Source: Numida meleagris
Taxonomy: Eukaryota; Chordata; Aves; Galliformes; Numididae
Direction: 5' to 3'
DNA length: 64,000 bases
Assembly (NCBI RefSeq): GCF_002078875.1
Contig: NC_034421.1
Span: forward strand, 1,147,004 to 1,211,003
The position numbers and the translations under genes are program-made. Position 1 is the first letter of the stretch, and each line of letters starts with the position of its first letter. Of this stretch, positions 13,201 to 22,939 are shown in pieces. Below the pieces are notes generated by a model that saw only the letters and a program-made list of their open reading frames with translations, had not been told where the DNA came from and ran no database searches.

Positions 13201-16200
13201 CTGCAGATGGGAGCGGCTCCAGGCGGAGCAAAGCATTTTTCAGATGTTTACACCATGAAGAACTGCCCTGGTAGGGCCAAGAGCAACTGTTTCCACAAAG
13301 TAAATATTTCTGAGTTAGGTAATAGCTGAGGGCAGCGAGCGCTGTAGCCGGAGCCTGAAGCAGAACTATGGCAGTGAGTGGAAGGAGATATTCTTCTCTC
13401 CTGAGTTAGGATGAGGCTTAATTTTTCAGAGATGTGAAATTAAATTAGAAAGGGGGAGAACCAGTGAATTGGAGAAAGAGTAATAATTTTGTATCTGACT
13501 CATCTTCTACTATTCCATCAGATCAGAAATAGCTCAACTCCTCTGCTAAGCTAAGTGCCCAGCAGTTTCACAGTCCTACAGTTTAGCTGCTCTGGTCAGG
13601 AACTTTGCATTTCTCGTGAAGCAATAACAGCCTTCTTCAGCTGCAATGTTATTAACTCAAATACCACGACTCCCCTTCCTGTGAGCTGATAGTGCTTTCT
13701 GCCTTTGTTTCACTACTGCTCTTCTCATACCTTCCGTTGAAGTATATTACAGAAATGATTGGCGCTTGCCTAGCACATTATATCTGCAGAAGATATTCAC
13801 AGGTCCTAACTAGTAGGTCTCAGAGCATATTAGAGGTCATTTCTCAACAGAAAGGGTAGAAACAGCGTTTAGTATTGGGCTGTCTCTCTGATATTTCTCT
13901 GGGCTCTGTTTGATGCTTGGAATATTTTTGGAACAGATGCTAGATCGGTTGTGTCTTTTGAGGAGCTTGGGAACTGACAACTGCAGAAGGACAATATGGT
14001 CTAAAACCTTATTACAAGTGCAACAGTATTTCTAAGATGATAAAATTGTTTGCAAAGATCTTTTGGCCTGCTGGAAACAAATCTCATGTGCCTTCCTCCA
14101 GCTAGCTGGAAGGGGGGAAACTTACCTGAAGTTTTCTGCCTTTTTGGCAGGGCAGCAAGTCCGTATGAGGCTCTAAAAATGAAACCAACAGGAGAAACGG
14201 GCTATGGACTGAGCCAAGGTGAGCTGAGCATGGAGCTAACTTGGTAGTAGTGGTTGTTACATTGCACAGTGTTATCCTAAGGTTCCTTCTGCCCTGAAGG
14301 GACAGCCAGCGGGGAATTTGTGCTCCCACTGAGTGAGATTGGAGATGATGTAGATATGAAATGGTTAAGAACTTGAAGAAATGATGGAATCCATCTGGCA
14401 TGGGACAAAACCCGCAACTATCCTCACCCACAGAAGTGGCTTCACTGCTAAAAGAGTTGCAGCACCAACTGAAGCCCTGCTTTCACCTGCTGATGGCTAA
14501 CTGCACTAGGAACAGAAACATTTTTTACCTGTTGCAACTCCATTGAAGCCAACAGATTTGTATGCAAGAGCTTGGGGCAGAGGCAGTGTGCTGTCTGTTG
14601 CTAGTTTTATAAGTGATTGCATATTTGTTTGCTCAAAACCATATTGTAATGCAAATTGTATGCCAATGAAAATACAGAATAATTTGTCTTGGTTGCAGAA
14701 CCAAAGCTGCACGATCTAGATCTCAATTTCCCCAGTGTCTGTGATATTTATTTAAAGCGTTAGTTTCGACCTAGATCCAGTCCTCATTTCTGAAAGCTAT
14801 GTAAGTTATGTCTTGCAGCAATTTTCTTCCAAAGGTCTTTAATGTATATGTACATAAAACGAAGAATTCCAGCCTCTTATCACATAAACTAGATCTTAGT
14901 TTCAAGAAGAGTCCTTGTTTCTACATAAAAATATGCACAGGACGTTTCAGGCAGGAAAAAGAAAGTCTGGTTGATACATATTTCTTATTAACTGCTTTAA
15001 CTCTACTTACCTGGTTTCACAAGCAGCATTGTCAGGGGAATTAATTGCATCAGAGTCAGTGGAGGGAAAAATCAAGGAAGAACTCTACTCACAACAAATT
15101 AAGCTTTAATACTGCAGAGTTGTCGTTTTGTGTATCAAAGGCTGCTGAGAGTCATGTTGCTGGGAATAACTAGGGGGCTCGTTAGTGCAGTCATGATCAT
15201 CTTTCTGACAGAAACTCAGTTCCACAAATTCAGTGTGAACTCTTCCTTAGGTTCTTGTCTCATTCCCGTACTAGGCTTATTTCTCCCTTAGTATGCTTCC
15301 TATTTAATTTCTCAGTTATGAACTCATTTTTCAGCATCTACAAAACTATATAATGAATTATGAGCAAGGCTGAAAGGAGTCTTAAGTGTATGCAAGTTAC
15401 AGCTTATTTTCCTGTCTTCCATAGTAATAGTTTTGGGAATGTGGCTTTCCTCTGCTAATTTGAGTTATGTCCTTGCGTAAATAGGGTCATACCGTGCTTT
15501 TATACACAGCCACAACACAAGGTAGATTCCTAGTTTCTACTTGTTATAGATCCATTTTGAAAGATACTGGAGAATAAGCCCAAACCGGGCGTATTTCTTC
15601 CTTTCTGGTAAGCTCTGTAATATCTGATCGGCCCCTTGGGCACTCACCCTTTGTTCCGTGAATGGCCAGAACTGTTTATGAAGTCTGTCGCCATGAAAGA
15701 AAGTGCAGAATCAAAGTATTCTGCTTGGCACCTTAAAGGTTTTATGGAATTTGTAGTACTAACGTAGATGTTGTTTCTTTGGGATTTTATACCCTGTTTT
15801 TTTTTTTTTTTTGACTGGGCAGGAACCTGACTTCTTAAGCAATTCCACCCTGATTTCTCTGATATTCTTGCAATTATATACAGCAGTACAAAACTCTGCT
15901 TAAAGAAAGTAAATATCCAGAGCCATGTGGAGATGTGCTTGCGTTTCTCGGTGGTGGTCAGCACTGTATTTCAGACCAGGACAGGCACGACAGAGTAGAA
16001 AAGGAGCTAGAGAAATATGGGAAGCAGTATCCATTGGTGAGCTATTTGGAGACTGACCCAACCCATGGCAGAGCTCCTGTGCTCAGAGTTCACTCTAACT
16101 ACAGGATCTGCAGTCGACACAAATTGAGTCACCTGTGTAAGGAAGACAGACTGAGGCCCATGGAGGTTTACCTGAGCTCAGGCCTACACCAGTGCTCTTG

Positions 16201-18068
16201 CAGTCTTCATGGGAGTCGTTGGCAGGTGATTGCTGGGCACAGATGAGCTCTGCCTTTCAGAGTCCATCTTGATGTTGTAGGGACCTTCCTCCTCCCCTTT
16301 CCCTGCTACCAGCTTTCCTTTCCGGGGTAAGGCTACCAGGGGAAGAGACCAGGAACCCTCACTATGGGTTTTTCCTCCCCAGTGGGTCAGCATGGGCAGG
16401 GAATGTAGGTCAGCGTGGAGAACTGTGAGAGGCTGCTGCAAGGTTTGTGTTTGCCAGCTGGAGCTAAGCACACTGCAGCAAGGACACGAGTACACACTCA
16501 TTCCCAATGGTGGGACCAGCTAATTGTTTAACACTGTCAGTGAAGAGGAAAGATCCTGAAACTATTTTGATCTCCAACAGCTGTAATCAAATATCAGGCA
16601 GTGGAAAAACCAGACCTGACCCTCTGATGTTTCAGCTTATGTACAAAGAGCAGTGGGAGATGTTGATACAAGGCAGGAGAATTTGCAATGTGGAGGAATG
16701 TGATGAGTAGTATTAATTTACTTGATAAAAATAACGTTTTCTGTTACCTACACTGAGTGATTCAGCATTTTAGTCTTTGACTAAAATAAATGCGTCTGGA
16801 GGCTTGCATGAGATGGGATGCAGATTATATTTGGGTCAAATTAAAAACTGGTCCATACTGCACAGGATAAACAAACTGTAAAATGTAACCAACAAAAGGG
16901 TATTAGTGGTAATCTTTCTTCTAAAATACGAGCTCAGCAGTAAACAGAGCAGGTGCAAGCCGTGGTTAATCCTTGACCCCTGGGAAATGGTGACGTTCAT
17001 TTCTTTTGTCTTTCTACGCCAGGTGCCAGGCTCTCTGAATTCCTAATTGAGAGCACTAGCTAGAGCACCTGGGCTGCATCGCAAGGAGAGAAGCTCCGTT
17101 AACTGCTGCTTCTTGTAATATCCCACTGTAGGCAACACCTGGGGCATGGTTTTATAAATAGATAACCTGGGCTGTGATCATACAAGGTTAATTCAGAAGT
17201 TGTCGGCTTGCTGGGCAGTGTTCCAGCCATGTGCTGATGGCACATGCTCATATCACAAAATCAAATCATGTTTTGTATGCTCAATGTTTATCTGGGACGT
17301 GGTGTTACAGAAAGGTGGTTTTTTCCTAATGTGTAAAATTTCTGGTCTGCTCCTTTGTTAAAAGGAAGCTTCAAGTGGGTACGACTGCAACGTTAGCTGG
17401 TGTCTCAGAGTACGTATTTCATCCGCCGTGTTCTGAAAACACAGAGATGCTCAGAATTACTTACATCTGGTAGTGTATGCTTACAGAAGAACTAACAATT
17501 TAGCAAAGGCTCTGGTAACTGTTCTCTCACGTAGTTTAATCTCTTCTGATGTTTTTTCTCAGTTTACATTGATAGCGTAACTCATGGAATTTACTGCACT
17601 AAAACAGGACATTCTTTTGGCATTGTGTGCAGGACTGAAAAGAAAAAAGGGATTATCCTTAAATTTTGAGTGGCTTTGGATCTTCAGATTGAATTGTCTT
17701 CATATTCTGGAAGGCAGCATTGTTTGGTATAAGAATAAAAAGGAGTGCAAAGCATTGGCATTCCTGCACAAGGTGGATCCCTTCTTCCCTTACACTGTTC
17801 GAACAAACTGCACTTTCCTTTTTATCTCGAGTCCTTGTGGTTTCCTTCCAAGTGTGGATTTTACCTTGATGTATGGAGAGCAGTAGTTGTCTGCGTGTTG
17901 GAGCTTACTTCGTTTTATTTATCCCTTCTGGATCTGGCCTCTAGACTCAAATACTCCTTTTTATAATTCATTCTGGCAATGTTACCAGTTATTTCCAAAT
18001 TGGGATGAGCTTCCCCCTGTACACATACTGGTCCTCAGCAGGAAGGCTTCGCTTATACTTTCACTAGA

Positions 18069-18092
18069 ATGTGGAAGCCAATGTGGAAGCCA
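18069..18092 (+). repeat. Tandem 12-bp duplication
   Basis: Two adjacent perfect copies of atgtggaagcca. Probably a replication slippage event; no function suggested. Confidence 0.8.
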
Positions 18093-21000
18093 ATCCAAGA
18101 CTCCTGAAAGGAAATGGAAGTGGTCTAAGACAAATTTCCAGTTTAATTTTGGACCAGTTATTTAGTATCAGGTTATTAAAGATACTTAAAATGAGAAGTG
18201 AGTGACTACATACGTAAAAACTGCCCTCTTCTCTGAATCCTTCCTTTCCAGGAGTGCAGTTCTTGTCATATGATGCCTACAGGGTAAAAGCAGAGCAAGC
18301 TGTAAGCAGCAGCACCTGCAGTCATCTCAGACAGGTAGAGTTGCTGAGCAGCTTACACAGCTCTTGCCATTATGAAAGTACTGTATGAAGAAAGGCTGAC
18401 TTGAAGCCTCGTTTGATCTGTTGCATGTTACTTTGTCTATTTGTGAAAATATTCTGTTTTGCTTTTTTCTTTGAATAATATAATGTATATTTAGATCAGT
18501 ACTGCATTAGACACTCATTTGGCTAAATAGTTTCTCATTCTATTCAGTACTGTTTTGCTGCATCTGGAGCAAAATTTAACAGAGCACACAACTTAGTGTT
18601 TGCTAAAAATAAATAGGAAAGAATAAGTAGAAGACGATGGCAGGGAATTTCCAATAGGGCTATAAAGGTTGTACAGCACCTTTACACAAAGGTCATCATT
18701 TTTCATTTCTTTTTGCATTAATGGAAACAACTTAGCTAAATCTCCTATTTTTGTCCTAAATAGTTGGTGCAGCATTCTAGGGGAAGCTTTACAACACAAA
18801 TACATCACCACAGATGTGATTTGGTCCAGTGTTAGGCAGTTGTTGGTGGCATAAAAAAAAGAGAGAACTGGCAGAACTGGTGTTCTGGCCGCCAGTATCA
18901 TCTGAGAGTAATGCCTGGGGAAGTCATGACTGTATTTCATTTAATTCAGGATGAAGGCCTGTTGATAAGAAGTTTTTACTGATATTAGTGCTTCTTATGC
19001 CATTTTGAGTAAGTACCTAACTACTCTTTCACAAAAATTCATTTGATTAATGTCAGTGATTCCATAGGATGGTTCAATGGATGAAAGGGAAATAGATGTA
19101 ATAAATAAAGTAAATAAAATACGTTTAAATAAATCTAATAAGAATTATTTTAAACGGGGATCCACCTTCCTGTCTTGATGTTAAGACCTCTTCACATTCC
19201 ACCTGTTTGAAGCCAATGTAGGCAGTGCCATTCCCGACCAGGGCCATCGAAATCCTCTGGGTGTCCTCACTCAACAGAGTGAAATCGTTACCACACTTTC
19301 CAGGACATCAGTGTCAGATGCAAATTCAATTCTGAAATATTTCCCAAGAAGAATGCATTTCCTCTGCGCATTATGGAGCTGCTGGACCGCTATTTAACAC
19401 ATTTTGAAATTCATATGCATGGAATTTTTGGCTGGTGATTCAGAATACACCTGGCCGTATTTCTCAGGAGTTTGTCTCTCCATATGCAAGCTTAAGCATT
19501 TGTGGGAGGAAATCGGGGAGTTCTGTTCTACCCATTTTAGAGTGACAGATACAGAACGAGGGGAAAATATTTGACTGAAATAAGCAAATTACTCATCATT
19601 TTAAACCCACTTTTCCTTGGGAGCTATATAAAATCATTTTGTAGGCTGTAGTATTGGAACAGCAGTGAACAGAGGAGGATGCCTTTGGTTACATAGAAAC
19701 ACTGCTTGGTCTCTTCTAACTGAAAGTGGAGGCTTAAATCAGTGACATTTATTTTGCCTGTTTATCAGGCAGAGGAGCACATTGCTGTTGAGTATAAAAA
19801 GAGAACAGTGACACCAAAGGAAAATATTATGCATGATGGAATGAGAGATTTTTCTTCTGGGGGGCAGGGCATGTCTCGGTGTTGGCATGTGAGGACACTA
19901 ACCACCACGCCTGAAGCACAGACCTGGAATAAAGACTGCGTTCTGTTTTCAGCCCTGCTGCCGATGCTGGGCTCTGTTTCATAGTAAGGAAGTTGTGAAT
20001 CCTTTGGCGCTTTATTCGCAGCTATGCTGAAGACCTTTAACACCCCTCTGGCAACTTGCTCAGTCTGCTAGACAATATTGCTTCCGCACCAATAATGTTA
20101 TCAAAAATATTTAAGAAAATCGACTGAGAATAAAACCATCAACATCCTTTAGTTGATCCAATTATCTCTGTCTAAAAAAAGGCTTTAACACCTCCCACAC
20201 AGAACAGCAGCTTCAGTAATTTGGCAATGCTAACAGTGCATAATCAAGAAACAGGAGGCTGCGATGTGGTAATACATCCCATCTTGTGTACAGGAAGATT
20301 TTTGTTTTATTTAAGTAAATATATTTTCTGTATGAGTACCTTCTGCATTACTTGGTGGCGGGTTGCTCATCCCATTAGTCTCCTAAGGTTGCTACAAATG
20401 TTCAGCTGCGGAAGTTGCAGACGGGTGGATGGTAACAAGCTGTCGGAGAGCAGGCGTTGTGCCGCCGTGTCTAGGATGCTTGCGGTGTGTTTGGAGATAG
20501 GCAGTGACTGTGACTAACACGTAGAACAAAGAATTGGAAGGGCTGGTTCTATAGCTTTTATTCTACCAGTGACTAATTCACAGCTAACCTTACGTGTACC
20601 GTCATTACAGAATAGTGCTCTGACAAGTCCTTTTAATGACGTGCTGCCGTAACTTCCCAGATAGTATTACAACATGTTGCTTTATCAGTAGATTACATCG
20701 AAGGCTTAGCATGCAATTAGGATAGGGTGGGCTCTGAAATGAGGCAGTCTGCTGTGTTTAAAATGCATGGAATTGTTCTCGCTGTTGAAATGAGAACACC
20801 CTTACATTGTAAACCTGCTGACGGGCTGCAAATGAAGCTTTAAGCTTTAGGTATGTAGCTGCTATGAACCTCAAAATTATTTTCGTGTAGAATTTGCATG
20901 ATGTCAGTAACAGATCTCAGAAATACCTTAGACCCAAGATGCTAGAGCAATAGGCAGAAGTTAGATGTGCCCACATTCTTAGACCATTACAATACAGTGA

Positions 21001-22362
21001 GGTCTGGGTAGCCATCACTGAACGAAGTGGACGTAGTGTCCATCAGGAGACACGTGCAGATCCAGAGGCCGCAGCCCTGACGTCCACACTCAGAAGGGAG
21101 ATTTGGTGAAGAATCAAGGGTTATCTTCAGAGTTTGCAATAGATATATAAAGACCTGACTGCATGCTTGTCACCAATTTCCTGCACAGAACTACTTAAAT
21201 TGAGGCAGTATCTATTTGTACCTGAAAAAAAAGCCAACAATAATTATGTGTAATGCATTGCTTACTGTGCTGATTTGAAAGGGAAGAGGCCATCTTGGCC
21301 TTCCCAGCCGGTAAGATGTACAGCCAGCCAGGCAGGGAGCGCTTCTGAGCTGGCCACTGCTTTCTGCTGCTTTTACAAAGTAACTCGCAACGAGCAGCAT
21401 AATGCATTAGCAGGAGCCGACTAAAACAACAGAAGATTGCCTCCCATATTATTATTCAATTAAAATATTTCTGGTGGAAGTAAAGCTAATTCAAACATGT
21501 CAGAAAATACAGGTCACTTGGTAATACAGCTGGTGTCTTCAAGCCGGAGAGAGGCTTTGTGGGTGCAGGCAGAGACCCGGAACAGGAAAGAAGTTAGGTT
21601 TCAGGCAGGTGTCTGCGGGAGGGGAAAAATCACCCTAGAAAGAAACTCTTAGAGACGGGGATTGAGGTTTGTGTCCGTGTGTGCCTGAACGCTGCGCGCC
21701 CGGCACGGAGCTCTCCCTGCAGCAAGTCCCGGGGCTGCTCACCGCGTTTCCCAGGACAACTTGTGCTCTTGCCATCATTAGCCTCTTCGCTAACTTATCG
21801 GGAAAGAGGAAATCGAGTTAGCTGTGGGTCTCTATTTACTCTCAATGTCTGATTACTCGGGATTATCGTTTCTGGTGATGGCGCTTACGGCTGCCACCTC
21901 GTTTTCACGCTCCTTAAATTCAGAAGAATGACAGAGCTAAAGCGGATCGGGGCCGGCCCGGCTCGCCGCCCGTTCTCCCGCAGCAGGGCCGCGCCGGGAC
22001 TCGGCGCCTTCCAGCTGTGCAGGGCACGAGGGGTGGGGGCAGCGAGGGGCGGCGTGCAGCTGCAGCCTGCAGCAAAACCTGCCCGGGGCCGTGGGGGTTC
22101 CGAAGCGAGCAGGATCCGCTCCCGCTCATAGAGCTCCCTCGCCCCGCCTCTCGATAGGGGCCGAGCTGGACTGCGCCCAGACCTGCCCCTGGGGACGCCC
22201 CAGGCCCACGCCCCGGCCGGGCGCAGTGCGAGAGCAGAGTCCCCGGGGTTGCGCTGACGGAGCCGCGAGCGCCCGACCCTGGGCAGCGCTGTTCTCCCCG
22301 CCCCGCGCACGGGCGCAGACAAGCTCCTCCCGCTGCCCCGCCCCCGGGCCCAAGCTGCAGGC

Positions 22363-22586
22363 CGATTGGTGGAGGGCTCCTTCAATCCAGAGGAAACCCC
22401 GCCCCCCTCCACTCTCCCGTCGGGCGACTTGATTGGCAAACGCGCCGCATCGTTCTCGCGCCGCAGTCTGCGCGCGGCCCAGCTCGTCCCGTGCGGCGCG
22501 ATTGGCGGAGATGGCCGTCAATCTCGGATTAGCTCCGTCCGGACCAGCGGTCCCGCCCCCCGAGCGCGAGGCGCGCGTCGATTGGC
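22363..22586 (+). promoter_or_regulatory. Array of four CCAAT (NF-Y) boxes
   Basis: ATTGG (CCAAT on the opposite strand) starts at 22365, 22432, 22501 and 22581, all in the same orientation and all fitting the NF-Y context YSATTGGY. Spacings are 67, 69 and 80 bp. The last box is about 60 bp upstream of the ETS/YY1 element, a typical NF-Y distance from a start site. Binding is inferred. Confidence 0.75.
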
Positions 22587-22635
22587 GCAGCGGGCGGTCA
22601 GTCAGCAGCGCGCCCGCCCCTCTCGGTCAGGTAGC

Positions 22636-22650
22636 CCGGAAGATGGCGGC
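22636..22650 (+). promoter_or_regulatory. Fused ETS/YY1 element near the likely transcription start
   Basis: CCGGAAG (ETS core, 22636-22642) overlaps AAGATGGCGGC (YY1, 22640-22650). In TATA-less CpG promoters this YY1 arrangement usually lies just downstream of the start site. Transcription therefore probably starts close to 22,600-22,640, giving a 5' UTR of about 170-210 nt. The exact start is inference. Confidence 0.65.
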
Positions 22651-22675
22651 GGCGGTGGCCGGAGGGGCCGTGTGA
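22643..22675 (+). other. Upstream ORF 1 (10 codons)
   Basis: An ATG inside the YY1 element opens a frame encoding an Ala/Gly-rich 10-residue peptide ending at TGA 22673-22675, out of frame with LMTK2. It exists in the mRNA only if transcription starts upstream of 22643. Confidence 0.5.
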
Positions 22676-22692
22676 GCGGAGCGCGGGCGCCG

Positions 22693-22761
22693 ATGCCGCG
22701 GAGGGCCGCGCCGCGGAGGCGGGGGGCAGCGGCCGCCGCGGGAGCTCCCCGGAGACGCTGA
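22693..22761 (+). other. Upstream ORF 2 (22 codons)
   Basis: The ATG at 22693 opens a 22-codon Arg/Ala/Pro-rich frame ending at TGA 22759-22761, 51 nt before the LMTK2 ATG. It is in the same frame as LMTK2 but closed by its own stop, so it cannot extend the protein. Possible translational control only. Confidence 0.55.
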
Positions 22762-22812
22762 GAGCCTCGAGCCCCTCGTTCGGCGCCGAGCCGCGGGCCG
22801 GCGGCGGAGGAC

Positions 22813-22939
22813 ATGCGGCAGCGCGGGGGGCTCGGCCGGGCGGTCGGGCGGCGTGGGGCCGCCCCAGCCGGGCTCGCCGTCCTGCTCTGGCTGCTTCTGG
22901 GGAGCGGCGGGGCGGCCCCGCTTCCGCCGGCGGGTGCAG
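22813..22939 (+). CDS. LMTK2: LMTK2 coding exon 1: start and first hydrophobic segment
   Basis: The exon encodes residues 1-42 plus the first base of codon 43. An Arg-rich start is followed by a Leu/Ala-rich stretch (about residues 16-35) ending in an [13 protein letters not shown] segment that matches the LMTK2 N-terminus. This could be a signal peptide or the first of two membrane segments. ATG at 22813 (context ggacATGc) is chosen because the next upstream in-frame ATG (22693) runs into a stop at 22759-22761. The donor is CAG|GTGAGG. The exon lies wholly in the CpG island. Confidence 0.9.

Larger units (their letters stand above)
9811..21939. other. Upstream intergenic DNA, no gene recognised
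   Basis: No exon chain or RNA gene is recognised. Contents include a 12-base C run (10220-10231), a 16-base T run (15797-15812), and a tandem 12-bp duplication (atgtggaagcca, 18069-18092). A long stretch at about 11,430-12,450 reads like the antisense of an old retroelement, but I could not identify it. Candidate reading frames near 13.0 kb and 15.9-16.5 kb match no family I know. Confidence 0.55.
22640..22812 (+). other. LMTK2: Probable LMTK2 5' UTR
   Basis: This is GC-rich sequence between the ETS/YY1 element and the start codon at 22813. It contains two ATG-initiated short reading frames, both ending before the main start. The 5' limit is not determinable from sequence; no intron is apparent between the two points. 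Confidence 0.6.

Noticed and set aside
15797..15812. T16 run as the tail of a minus-strand processed pseudogene
   Set aside because: No gene-like body is recognisable next to it on the expected side.
15935..16246. Possible exon with EKELEKYGKQYPLVSYLE-like peptide
   Set aside because: Not recognised; no partner exons or conserved motif visible.
21885..22439. 184-codon minus-strand frame in the CpG island
   Set aside because: Arg/Ala/Gly/Pro-rich composition is what GC-rich promoter DNA yields by chance; no domain and no splice context.
22693..22761. ATG at 22693 as the LMTK2 start
   Set aside because: It is in frame but closed by TGA at 22759-22761, so it is at most a uORF.
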